Below the pieces are notes generated by a model. It did no database searches, had not been told where the DNA came from, and was given only the letters and a program-made list of their open reading frames with translations. The position numbers were made by a program, and so were the translations under genes. Source: a virus. Taken from it: 64,000 bases of DNA. Position 1 is the first letter of the stretch. Every line of letters starts with the position of its first letter. The stretch is from the IMG/VR virus record IMGVR_UViG_3300015261_000001, positions 124,001 to 188,000 of that record, one strand, 5' to 3'. Positions 34,120-42,352 of the stretch are shown piece after piece.

Positions 34120-34556
34120 TGATTACCTCCTTGACCGGCTTGTGGATCAGGCGGCAGTTCAGCGGTAGCCATCGGGAAGTCATCCAGATAGATACGGAAG
34201 GCCAGAGCAATCAAGAAACTGTAACGCTCGAAGTCTTTCGGATCCTGGATGTCCAACGCTTCACCACCTTCAGTCGTACCCACCACTTCTTTAAACATGC
34301 TGGCCAACTGTTTGATAGCGCCTTGTTCTTCGCCCAGAGCAGTGATCACACGCATTTGCACGTTCAACCACATGTCGTAGGTGTCAGACTTCTGTGCCAC
34401 ACTGTTAATGAAAGCAGTGTACGCTTCGTCGAAACGAATCAACGGGCGTTGCAGCAGACTTCTGAAGTTGTAGAGGATGCCGGGCCGGGCGGTATCTTTA
34501 ACCAGCTCGGCATAAACCTCTTTGATCACGATGCTTAAATGATAAAGCTTATCCAT
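34116..34556 (-). CDS. Hypothetical protein
   Basis: 146 residues from the ATG at 34556 (MDKLYHLSIVIKE), with AAGG 7 nt upstream; an in-frame TTG at 34562 is rejected. Helical, with a Pro/Gly/Gln-rich C-terminal tail (ELPPDPQAGQGGNQ). Neighbouring genes abut on both sides, indicating coordinated translation. Confidence 0.55.
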   Translation of the reverse strand: MDKLYHLSIVIKEVYAELVKDTARPGILYNFRSLLQRPLIRFDEAYTAFINSVAQKSDTYDMWLNVQMRVITALGEEQGAIKQLASMFKEVVGTTEGGEALDIQDPKDFERYSFLIALAFRIYLDDFPMATAELPPDPQAGQGGNQ

Positions 34557-34558
34557 GG

Positions 34559-35239
34559 TCAATCCTTCCGGTGGATGTTGGTGTCGATGTGGCGTCCCCG
34601 GAATAGACGGTGAACGGTATTGAGCACCTTAGTGCCTGAGCCTTTGCGCAGGCTACCGTTGGTGGTCGTACTCCCGACGGTAACCAAATCGTTCTTGTAC
34701 GCTTTGAGGGCGTCCTGGTCACCACCTTTAACGTTGTACAGCTCGTTGGCCATGGTGTGCAGCCCGAGGTTACGCAGTACCGTAATTTCCGGTGAACTGA
34801 TACCTGTACTTCGACTGTCACCCATCACCTGACCAGTCAGATCGTCGATCTGGTAGTCGTTCTTGGAAGCGCTGAACTTCTTCGCCCACATTTGGCGTTG
34901 CTTACGTGCTTCAGCGCGACCGACAATACCTTTGTTCGGGTTGAGAGACTTGATCCCGGTATCTTCATCGAAGACCACCAGTTGTTGCATGATCTCTACA
35001 CCGTACTCTTTACACAGCTTGAGCAAGTTGTCGTAGTCAAGCTTTTCTTTGGGGTCATAGTTACTCGCCCAAATTGCCAGCGCGTTCCCCTGTGCTAGCC
35101 ATTCAACCCACCCGTCCATTTGTTTATCGGACATGGTGGCGAAGATGCGTTCGTAAATGACCTTGTTACCGCCACCTCGGGTAACTTTAGCCATGAAGGT
35201 CAAGATGAAGTCTTCAAAACCCTTCCGATTGGTAGCCAT
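34559..35239 (-). CDS. Probable RNA polymerase beta C-terminal fragment (split subunit)
   Basis: 226 residues. By eye, residues about 78-190 follow the order of the beta C-terminus: EYGVEIMQQLVVFDEDTG (cellular LYDGRTG), KGIVGRAEARKQRQMWAKK (VGYMYMLKLNHLVDDK), then residues 150-186 SPEITVLRNLGL..., ANELYNVKGGD and AYKNDLV, matching cellular FGEMEVWALEAYG, LQEMLTVKSDD and MYKNIV. This is the part missing from the large beta gene at 13771-18108. phiKZ also splits beta between two genes. Similarity is distant, so the call needs a profile or structure check. AAGGA precedes the ATG, which overlaps the previous stop. Confidence 0.55.
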   Translation of the reverse strand: MATNRKGFEDFILTFMAKVTRGGGNKVIYERIFATMSDKQMDGWVEWLAQGNALAIWASNYDPKEKLDYDNLLKLCKEYGVEIMQQLVVFDEDTGIKSLNPNKGIVGRAEARKQRQMWAKKFSASKNDYQIDDLTGQVMGDSRSTGISSPEITVLRNLGLHTMANELYNVKGGDQDALKAYKNDLVTVGSTTTNGSLRKGSGTKVLNTVHRLFRGRHIDTNIHRKD

Positions 35240-35616
35240 TACGACTTCCTTGGATATCTGTAATGAGTGAACGTCTTGTTACCCGAAGTCACCACTTCCC
35301 TGGCGGACTCAATGTAAGGGTCTTTCTCGACGGTACTGATCGCCATCAACTCGTCAAAGAACATCGACGCGTTTTCCAGCGTTTGACTGAACAAAGTTTT
35401 GTTACGATCGTTGACTTCGATGATCGGGATGCTGTTGTCAATGTTGGCAATCCCGTACTTACCACTGACTGTATGAATCACAGCCGTGCCGTTGTGCAGT
35501 TCCGCTACCCGAACTTTCAGTGTTTCAACATAAGTGTGCGGGTCTTTGCACAGATTGATAAAGTTACTGTCAGCTACCACAAGGATGGTCGTGGAAGGTA
35601 CTTCAATTGGGTCCAT
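35239..35616 (-). CDS. Hypothetical protein
   Basis: 125 residues, mixed alpha/beta with an N-terminal hydrophobic strand (TTILVVADSNFINLC). Its TAA overlaps the ATG of the beta C-terminal candidate by 1 nt. It lies between that gene and the recombinase, so it may be translated with them. Not recognised. Confidence 0.55.
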   Translation of the reverse strand: MDPIEVPSTTILVVADSNFINLCKDPHTYVETLKVRVAELHNGTAVIHTVSGKYGIANIDNSIPIIEVNDRNKTLFSQTLENASMFFDELMAISTVEKDPYIESAREVVTSGNKTFTHYRYPRKS

Positions 35617-35644
35617 GGGGTGGCATTCCTTTTAATTATGGATA

Positions 35645-35679
35645 AGTAGGGGAGACAAGCCTCAGGAGTCTCCCCTACT
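35645..35679 (-). terminator. Terminator after the recombinase gene
   Basis: A 12-bp stem AGTAGGGGAGAC/GTCTCCCCTACT with an 11-nt loop follows the recombinase stop at 35683; minus strand continues TTATCCATAATTAAAAGG. Confidence 0.75.
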
Positions 35680-35682
35680 TAC

Positions 35683-37173
35683 TTAGGCGGCTTTCTTAAC
35701 GGCAGGCTTGACCGAGTTGGTAAACGGTCCTGGCTCACGGCCGATCCAGTAAGGCTCGCGCTCACCGATAGCGATACGAATCAATTCGTGGGTCGTAACG
35801 GTGTGTTTCTTGATGTCCGGGTTCGTGAACCAGTAGTCCACAGTGTTCTCCAGGATATCGTTCCAGTCCAAGCCGCGGGCGACGATCTTCTCGTACAATT
35901 CCTGCGGTGTAATCCGGTACTTCTTCTCCAGGTTCAAATGGAAGGTCTGCTGGAACCACATGTGGTAAAGAATGGTGTAAGCCCGCTCCATTTTGCGGTC
36001 TTCAACAATCTTGTTCCAGATAGTAGTACGACCCGCATTACCTTCTGGATACAGGATGCACCAGTGGTTACGATCAGAACCGTCCATGCCGAAGTACTTG
36101 TTAGTCTTCAGCGTGTGATACATGGTCAGTCCTTCCTGAATCCCCAGAGACTGACTGCCGATGAAGAAGGCGTTAATACCCGACATACCAGCCTTGTTAC
36201 GATACGGCTGATTGGTGTAGTACATCAAGTCAGGGATTTCTTTGGCGTCGGTAGAAATCTCGACGTCTTTACCAAACGGGTTTGGATACATCCATTCCTG
36301 TCCCTGCTTCATCTGACTGCCTTTGATGATCTCGTGACCAATCTGAGGCAGGCGCATCATCGACTTCGGCCCTTTCAACTTCTTGCCGGGACGAATGTAG
36401 ACGGATTCCTTTTCTTCTGGACGACCGGTCAGGTTGATCTTGTCAACCATCTGAGCAGTCCACATTTGGTACACACCGGACGTGCCACCCAGAACATCCG
36501 CATCTTCGTACACGATGCGACGCAGGTTACCGATGGCCAAGTCGCGCGTCTTCTTCGCACCACCTTCGTCGACCTCGCCTTCCTGGAAGTGTTCGGAAAC
36601 CTTCTGGAAGTGCATTTCAGAGATGGAGTCAACCACGGTGAAGATCGGAGTAATGATCTTCATTGGTTCGCCGTCGTTGCCCAAGTACGGGGTGGTGGTG
36701 TAAATGTCTTTCTTGTTCTTGATCTCTTCCTTGATCCAGCCAGCGATCGACTTGAACTTGTCGTGAACGAACGTACCGTCGCACGGGTTCTTGATGTCGT
36801 TGCGGGAGAAGTAGAAGAAACGCTTGTTGAGGATCTTCTCGCGGAAGTAGCCAGGGATACCGATCTCACGGTCAACTGCTTCTTCCAGACGGTCAACGTC
36901 GAAGGTGCCTTCAATGTCGAAGAAGAACACGACACTACCGTCGTAACGCACCAGTACCCGCACCATGGCCAATACTGTGAAACCGGTTTTCTGTGTGTTG
37001 TTACCACCTGCTACAGCGTTGTTACGGCACAGCCCACCGTTGTTGTAGCTGACCCCCATAGGTCCAATGGTGTTGTTGCAGTTCAGCATATCGAACACTG
37101 GTGAAAAGTTCAGTGTTGGAATCAAGGTATCCGAGGATTCTAAACCTTCTACAAAGCTAAAGGGCGTTGACAT
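35683..37173 (-). CDS. RecA/UvsX-family recombinase
   Basis: 496 residues. The ATPase core shows a P-loop-like AGGNNTQKTG (55-64), then VVFFFDIEGTFD (81-92, cf. RecA FIDAEHALD) and Walker B IFTVVDSISEM (177-187, cf. RecA VIVVDSVAAL). Residues around 210-245 fit a DNA-binding loop. The usual GKT is replaced by QKT, as some phage UvsX proteins also deviate. It promotes strand exchange in recombination-dependent replication and repair. phiKZ has a comparable gene (gp152). TAGGA lies 11 nt before the ATG. Confidence 0.75.
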   Translation of the reverse strand: MSTPFSFVEGLESSDTLIPTLNFSPVFDMLNCNNTIGPMGVSYNNGGLCRNNAVAGGNNTQKTGFTVLAMVRVLVRYDGSVVFFFDIEGTFDVDRLEEAVDREIGIPGYFREKILNKRFFYFSRNDIKNPCDGTFVHDKFKSIAGWIKEEIKNKKDIYTTTPYLGNDGEPMKIITPIFTVVDSISEMHFQKVSEHFQEGEVDEGGAKKTRDLAIGNLRRIVYEDADVLGGTSGVYQMWTAQMVDKINLTGRPEEKESVYIRPGKKLKGPKSMMRLPQIGHEIIKGSQMKQGQEWMYPNPFGKDVEISTDAKEIPDLMYYTNQPYRNKAGMSGINAFFIGSQSLGIQEGLTMYHTLKTNKYFGMDGSDRNHWCILYPEGNAGRTTIWNKIVEDRKMERAYTILYHMWFQQTFHLNLEKKYRITPQELYEKIVARGLDWNDILENTVDYWFTNPDIKKHTVTTHELIRIAIGEREPYWIGREPGPFTNSVKPAVKKAA

Positions 37174-37282
37174 ACTCTATTCAATCCTAATGATATTTTA
37201 TGAACTTTAACCAAGGGCGTACCGCCCATTCCGAATGGGCAAACTCAGCCCCGCCTTAACTATACATATGCCGAGGTCAGTG
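37174..37282. promoter_or_regulatory. Divergent intergenic region with hairpin and TATACATATG
   Basis: 109 bp between the recombinase and the plus-strand gene. It holds a 7-bp hairpin GCCCATT-CCG-AATGGGC (37224-37240) and TTAACTATACATATG (37256-37270), which could be a late-type TATG promoter for the plus-strand gene. Assignment is by resemblance only. Confidence 0.35.
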
Positions 37283-38146
37283 ATGGAAAATTCCGATCAA
37301 AACTCGTTTGAAGCTGTTTACAAAGAAGCAGCTGAAGAACTTGAGGCAATGGGTTTCATTGCCGCCGTAAAGAGCCCTGACCGTTTGTCGGTAACAGGTG
37401 TCGAAGAACTGAGCATGAGCGAGAGCTTCAGCCAATTCTTCAAAGAGTTCTCGATCTCGATCGACCGTAAGTTTGCATCGTTCTCGCGATCGGTACATCA
37501 GGTTGACAGTGATGCCTTGCGCCGCGCCGTCAAGAACCGCAACATCGTTTACCTCAAGAACACCGGCATCGATATCGCTGTGCCAGCCAACTATTCGCCC
37601 GGCATCGCCAATATGATGATGCACGTCAAAGGGGTGACCGAAGGTGTGTTCCTGATCAGCTGCCTGAAAACGGAAGCAGTAAGGCTATACGATTGGCTTA
37701 AGCAGATTGTGAAGAAGGGTCGCCCTGACACTCAATTCCGCTGGTCGGTGTCCAACTTCGATGTCGCTGTGGATCGTGGTGCTGACTTCATCCGCGGCCT
37801 GCCGGACGAGAACCGTCGTCATAAAGCCCCTCTGGGTCAAGTCTACGTCAACTTCGAAGAAATGTTCGATGTGATGGACTGCTTCAACTCCGTCGCCAAG
37901 CAGTTGGGCGCACGCGATGCCGAGATCGCAGCCAAAGAGTTGCAGAACACTTACGAGATGGGTCAGCTGCTGATCGAAAAGATCAAGAGCAACGAACTCA
38001 CTTTCGACAAGGCAACCGTGCTGGATATCGAAGTGACCATCAACAACTTCGTCAACCTGGTCAACCTGTGTGGCGCAATGATGACTCTGTTGAACGAGTT
38101 GAGCGCTGTGCTGCGTGAACAGATCAACACCGTCACCAAGCTGTAA
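37283..38146 (+). CDS. Hypothetical protein
   Basis: 287 residues from the ATG at 37283, with GAGG 7 nt upstream; the frame extends to an ATG at 37235 but that lies in the promoter hairpin region. Helical at both ends with a basic centre. Charged motifs RGADFIRGLPDENRRHK sit near residue 170. It is a single-gene unit closed by a terminator, lying between recombinase and RNase H-fold genes. Function unknown; virion association is possible. Confidence 0.6.
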   Translation: MENSDQNSFEAVYKEAAEELEAMGFIAAVKSPDRLSVTGVEELSMSESFSQFFKEFSISIDRKFASFSRSVHQVDSDALRRAVKNRNIVYLKNTGIDIAVPANYSPGIANMMMHVKGVTEGVFLISCLKTEAVRLYDWLKQIVKKGRPDTQFRWSVSNFDVAVDRGADFIRGLPDENRRHKAPLGQVYVNFEEMFDVMDCFNSVAKQLGARDAEIAAKELQNTYEMGQLLIEKIKSNELTFDKATVLDIEVTINNFVNLVNLCGAMMTLLNELSAVLREQINTVTKL

Positions 38147-38160
38147 AGCAAAAAGAAAGC

Positions 38161-38197
38161 TACCCCTACCCAGCCTGTAGAGGGCTGGGTAGGGGTA
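38161..38197. terminator. Bidirectional terminator
   Basis: A 15-bp stem TACCCCTACCCAGCC/GGCTGGGTAGGGGTA with a 7-nt loop between convergent genes. The minus strand continues GCTTTCTTTTTGC. Confidence 0.9.
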
Positions 38198-38206
38198 TAA
38201 CCGCAT

Positions 38207-39736
38207 TCACTCTGGAGTACGACCCAATTCACTCAACGTCAACACCCGCAGATTAGCAACAGCCGAGGTATGAACGTAAATGTAGTCGTCCGTCTCTACC
38301 AACGTGGAATACCGCACACCCAACTGATTACGTGTGTCTGTTACACACCACACACGCACCTTTGGATCTTCCACAGTGTTAAAGGAGTTACGACTAGGCA
38401 AGTCAAAGCCCACCGACAACTTGATTGGAACCGGCTTCTTCGAGTTCGGGTGATGAATCTTGACGGTGAAGGTCTCCTTCAACTGAGTGAACTCAGGATT
38501 GAGCTTGAGCTTCTCCACGCCCTTACCGTTTACTTCCTTCACGTAGATCAGGTCAGTGATATCGTAGAAGGTTGAGTAGCCGTGAACGTTTTCCTCGTTG
38601 CGATTCATGAACGCTTCAAGGATTACATCCATCCCCATCAAGTGGTCACGGATTCGATACGACATCATCACCGGGTTAATCAATTCGATCAACACAGTCT
38701 TGCTGTCTTTCTTATCCGGGTTAGAGTTCTTCCGTGTGAACGGAGACACCAACTTGGTCTTGCCATCGGGTACCGCCGGAACTTGATTGATCAACCGAGC
38801 AACATCTTTAGTCACGATGTTGTTTAGGTCACCTGCTGACAGATAACCATCCGGGTTGTCGATCTTTGTCCGAGTAAACTCGAACAGCTTGTCCAACAGC
38901 TCCAGTGGTTGCTTGGTGAATAACTTGGAGTAGGTGACGTCAGGAGTCAACTTACCGTAGTAAGACTTGTCCGGCTCCACTTTCCCGAAGTTATACACCC
39001 GATAACCATGATGAAGCTGGTAGAACAGTTCCGGGTTGTTGGTCTCGTAATACCAACGCGTGGCTTCTACCAATTTGTTGAACTGAATCTCTGGGTTCTC
39101 GTACTCCTTGCGAGGCACGCGACTCAGGTTCTGTTCTTTGGTAAAGCTCCACTGTGTAATCACTTCCGCCAGATCGAGCTGCTTGCTTGCCTGCCGGTTA
39201 CCCAGCCCACCTTCCGCAGAACCAGCCAAGTCGAAAATTACTCGACGTTTGGTTTCCTGCATCCAGGTCAACCGGGTGAGAATGTCTTCCAACAAAATAC
39301 GTTCTACTGGGTTCAGTAACTGACCGCCCAGCTTTACTTCTTCTGCCTTCTTAACAACGTCCAGCTTCAGCTTCGCCAACTGCTCGAGTTCTTTGTGCGG
39401 CGTAATCACACACAAGTTCTTCATGCACGGGTCAATCGAAAATACATCGAGGATTTCCAGATACCCGGCCAACAGCGCCTCGTTCTTGGAATCCTTGTTA
39501 GCGATGGTGAGGGAAACAATATCCTTCACCGTCACTACGGTGTTAGCTTTTTGTACGTTCCCGGCAAAATAACCGGACGAAGTCGGAACGTCCTTGACGA
39601 GTTTCTTCTTGCCTTCTTCGTTGATGTCGTAGGTGTAACCATGCCCACCGAGGAAATGGGGGTGATGCTTAACATGGTGTGACATACCGGCCATCAGATA
39701 AACCACCAAGTTTATCGTAGGAATTATTTCTTCCAT
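38207..39736 (-). CDS. RNase H-fold protein with degenerate active site
   Basis: 509 residues. The first ~125 residues follow the RNase H topology: strand INLVVYLMAG (8-17), strand GGHGYTYDI (30-38), helix NEALLAGYLEIL (85-96), strand NLCVITPHKELEQL (107-120). In active RNase HI the corresponding signatures carry Asp in strand 1, Glu in the helix and Asp in strand 4 (TDS). Here Glu86 is kept but the two Asp positions read Met/Ala and Pro. The remaining ~385 residues are unrecognised. phiKZ gp155 is annotated as RNase H-like, from memory. Possibly a non-catalytic or altered nuclease. RBS weak. Confidence 0.55.
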   Translation of the reverse strand: MEEIIPTINLVVYLMAGMSHHVKHHPHFLGGHGYTYDINEEGKKKLVKDVPTSSGYFAGNVQKANTVVTVKDIVSLTIANKDSKNEALLAGYLEILDVFSIDPCMKNLCVITPHKELEQLAKLKLDVVKKAEEVKLGGQLLNPVERILLEDILTRLTWMQETKRRVIFDLAGSAEGGLGNRQASKQLDLAEVITQWSFTKEQNLSRVPRKEYENPEIQFNKLVEATRWYYETNNPELFYQLHHGYRVYNFGKVEPDKSYYGKLTPDVTYSKLFTKQPLELLDKLFEFTRTKIDNPDGYLSAGDLNNIVTKDVARLINQVPAVPDGKTKLVSPFTRKNSNPDKKDSKTVLIELINPVMMSYRIRDHLMGMDVILEAFMNRNEENVHGYSTFYDITDLIYVKEVNGKGVEKLKLNPEFTQLKETFTVKIHHPNSKKPVPIKLSVGFDLPSRNSFNTVEDPKVRVWCVTDTRNQLGVRYSTLVETDDYIYVHTSAVANLRVLTLSELGRTPE

Positions 39737-39754
39737 TGGTAGTGAACTCTTTGA

Positions 39755-39784
39755 GGTGGGTGCATTCAGTAGAATACACCACCT
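39755..39784 (-). terminator. Imperfect hairpin terminator
   Basis: AGGTGGGTGCATTC and GAATACACCACCT pair with one or two bulges, between the stop at 39799 and the start at 39736. Confidence 0.55.
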
Positions 39785-39798
39785 GGTACATTAAAAAA

Positions 39799-40248
39799 TT
39801 AAGGCTTTTTGCACATGAGCAGCAGAACTTTATTGTTCTCCTTAAGAATCGCGTTTTCTTCCAGTACGTTGACCAGATGACGCTTTAAAAACGAGTTCTC
39901 ACCTGAAAGTGCAGTGGTCCTTTCTACCAACCAGATGTTCTGTTCTTTGATCATGTTCATTTGCACACTTAACGCATCGTTGATGCGAATGAAGCCACCA
40001 ATCGGGCCTCCCCCTCCTCCATCGAACAGCAAGTTGATCTTCGACAACCCCACATTAGCATCCGTTAATTCCATACGGAGGTTAAGGTTGGTAGTGGTCA
40101 GTGAAAAAATAATGAATAGCAGTACAGAAATCATTAAGACCGCCGCTTTAAGGGCTTTGGTCAATTGGTCCTCTACCGACTCTCCCTTGAAGAATCTAAG
40201 CACGAATTCTATGAATCTATCTGCCATCTCCTTTGCAATAGCGAGCAT
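39799..40248 (-). CDS. Membrane protein with coiled-coil tail
   Basis: 149 residues. One membrane helix at about 33-53 (AAVLMISVLLFIIFSLTT) after a positively charged, amphipathic N-terminus. A Gly run (GGGGGPIGG, about 76-84) leads to a coiled coil (about 90-140). AAGGAT precedes the ATG. The layout could suit a spanin- or envelope-type protein, but no lysis gene is adjacent, so function is open. Divergent from the next plus-strand gene with a 33-bp gap. Confidence 0.65.
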   Translation of the reverse strand: MLAIAKEMADRFIEFVLRFFKGESVEDQLTKALKAAVLMISVLLFIIFSLTTTNLNLRMELTDANVGLSKINLLFDGGGGGPIGGFIRINDALSVQMNMIKEQNIWLVERTTALSGENSFLKRHLVNVLEENAILKENNKVLLLMCKKP

Positions 40249-40281
40249 AGGTGTTATCCTTACTTCAACGGTGAGCTAATC

Positions 40282-41628
40282 ATGAGTACGTCTTATCTTT
40301 CTTTTGCGAGTCTCTCGAAGTTACACGACAACAGTCTTCAAGTAACTTCCCCGATTGGCGAACTGTCCAACAAAGCTTCCAGTTACGCCAAAGACCCGGG
40401 TAAGTTCTCGCTTGCAGTGAATGTACCCAGCGCCACTGAACTTGTCAACTTCTTGAGCATGCAAGACACTCAAGAGATTGTAATGCCGCAGAACTTGGCG
40501 GAAGTTCAAATCAACATCTCGAACTGGTTGTACGACCAAGCGCTACAAGACAAGATCACTGACAGCCGCACCACGTGTTTGGCTCTGCTCGTTGCGACCT
40601 TTACCAACAACATCATTATCGATGGTGTTGGCGAGATGGTGACGAACAATGCCATTTGGCTCCCCAGCTTCGTGAAAGGCCGGCACATTGTTGGTGCCGA
40701 AGAGCACGAGTTCTATCTGTGGATGGCGGATGCCTATTTCCTCATCCAGTACCCCTATGTTAAGTTTACAGTGATTCATCCGTTGCCTCTCGGCAATGAC
40801 TTTGACTCACTGATGAATATGAACTACCAGCAGATCGCTGAACGCTTCCTCCTGGAAACTCCAGCAGTGGTTGCGCAACGTGAGCGCGTGGCTACCAACA
40901 ACTTTGCATGGCCTGGCACCGAGCGGAATATTTACGAGTTCCAGATCTTGGATCTGATCAACACTGGTAAATTCAACGTCGGTTCGTGGGTGGTCTGGTC
41001 GTGGGGTAACGGCGCTGACGCCGAAGATCAACTCTTCGATCAAATGCAACAGGAAATTCTGGATAATTCCCAGTACGGTCGCGACAAGTGGGAAGAGAAA
41101 ATCCCGGACCTGTTCAACCCGCTGGAGTTCTACGTGATCCCTCGTTTCGACAAACTGGGTATCATTAACCGCACCAATGGCGCGAGCACTTACTCCCCGA
41201 TTGTCGATCAAGAAACAGTCATGGACATCGCTGATGTTTACCTGGCACCCTCCATGCCAGCTGATCATCTCATAAAATCTTCCCAGACCGTCACGTTCCT
41301 TTATAAGTCGCTGCAAGCTCTGTTTGTATCGAAAGTAAACAACCGTGAAGGTATGAAGAAGGTTTCGGCAATTGTTCCTGATTACCAGTTGATTTCTTCG
41401 CTGGATCCTGACTTCGGCGACATGAGCGGACCGACCATGGAGTTCGTTCGTCAAATGGAGAACTTGTTCGCTGCGGCGGAAACTGTTACTCCGTTCTCGC
41501 TGCTGCCGATGGGTATCAGTCGCATTACCCGTTTGGGTAAAGTCTGTGTGGCCAAACGCATCGGTAAAGTGAAGTACGTTGTCTTCACTCGCTGGCAAAT
41601 GGTGCAAGACGGCTTGGTTGAGGAATAA
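40282..41628 (+). CDS. Hypothetical virion-type protein
   Basis: 448 residues from the ATG at 40282 (MSTSYLSFASLSK); the frame is open further upstream to 40165 but that part overlaps the divergent membrane protein gene and is unlikely to be translated. Trp/Tyr/Phe-rich mixed fold, with a hydrophobic stretch SWVVWSWGNG. Followed 3 nt later by the next gene with a GAGGA RBS in its last codons. Probably a tail or baseplate component by context. Confidence 0.55.
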   Translation: MSTSYLSFASLSKLHDNSLQVTSPIGELSNKASSYAKDPGKFSLAVNVPSATELVNFLSMQDTQEIVMPQNLAEVQINISNWLYDQALQDKITDSRTTCLALLVATFTNNIIIDGVGEMVTNNAIWLPSFVKGRHIVGAEEHEFYLWMADAYFLIQYPYVKFTVIHPLPLGNDFDSLMNMNYQQIAERFLLETPAVVAQRERVATNNFAWPGTERNIYEFQILDLINTGKFNVGSWVVWSWGNGADAEDQLFDQMQQEILDNSQYGRDKWEEKIPDLFNPLEFYVIPRFDKLGIINRTNGASTYSPIVDQETVMDIADVYLAPSMPADHLIKSSQTVTFLYKSLQALFVSKVNNREGMKKVSAIVPDYQLISSLDPDFGDMSGPTMEFVRQMENLFAAAETVTPFSLLPMGISRITRLGKVCVAKRIGKVKYVVFTRWQMVQDGLVEE

Positions 41629-41631
41629 TTC

Positions 41632-42288
41632 ATGACCATCAACAACATCATCCCGGGATTGAAGGCCGCTGGTAAGTTCGAAGCCAACGCGCCTTTCGAT
41701 CGGGTGGTAAACCCTGAAACCTTTTACTCAGTAGAAGCTCAGCGCACCATCCCTGAGATGCAGGGTCTGAACATCAACATCTTTGCTCGGGTGTTTGCGC
41801 CAGTTGGTATTCTGGAAGCTGACTATCCAGCGATGTTGGCGACTGCGGTAAGTGCCGGTGCGGTGGTTATCAGCCTGATCCCTCGGATTGGTGCTCCGGT
41901 GTATGTACTCAGTACGCACCTGAAGACTTTCCCGTTGGTAGATGGTTGGTCATATGAGCGGATGTGCTTAGTAGTAGACGTGGGTGCATTGGCCCCGGAT
42001 ATGAAAGAGTCGTTGGCTCAAGCTGGGGAACACTTCCAGCAATACGTGCTGGCGCACTACGGGATTGATGCCAAAGTACAGCTCGGTACGATCCCGGTGA
42101 TTGGTTACGTGTCGCAGTTTGAACACGAGACCATGGAAACCGTGCGGAAGAACCGTATTACCGACAACACCAATGATGTGGCAACCATTCGCAATCTGGA
42201 AGCTCAGATCGTGACCAAGGATGCGTACATCAAAGATCTGGAAGCAAGACTGCTGGCATTGACTCCGCCACCTACCCCGGATCCGTAA
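41632..42288 (+). CDS. Hypothetical protein with C-terminal coiled coil
   Basis: 218 residues. Contains a hydrophobic central stretch (AMLATAVSAGAVVISLIP, about 66-83) and a C-terminal coiled coil (about 180-208, RNLEAQIVTKDAYIKDLEAR) ending in a Pro-rich tail. Coupled to the 448-residue gene and closed by a bidirectional terminator. Not recognised. Confidence 0.6.
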   Translation: MTINNIIPGLKAAGKFEANAPFDRVVNPETFYSVEAQRTIPEMQGLNINIFARVFAPVGILEADYPAMLATAVSAGAVVISLIPRIGAPVYVLSTHLKTFPLVDGWSYERMCLVVDVGALAPDMKESLAQAGEHFQQYVLAHYGIDAKVQLGTIPVIGYVSQFEHETMETVRKNRITDNTNDVATIRNLEAQIVTKDAYIKDLEARLLALTPPPTPDP

Positions 42289-42306
42289 ACGCGTAATAAT
42301 CCCTTG

Positions 42307-42336
42307 CTCCAGGAGAGCCACACGGCTCTCCTGGAG
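42307..42336. terminator. Bidirectional terminator
   Basis: A perfect 13-bp stem CTCCAGGAGAGCC/GGCTCTCCTGGAG with loop ACAC between convergent genes. Confidence 0.85.
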
Positions 42337-42352
42337 TATCGGGGTCGGTTTG

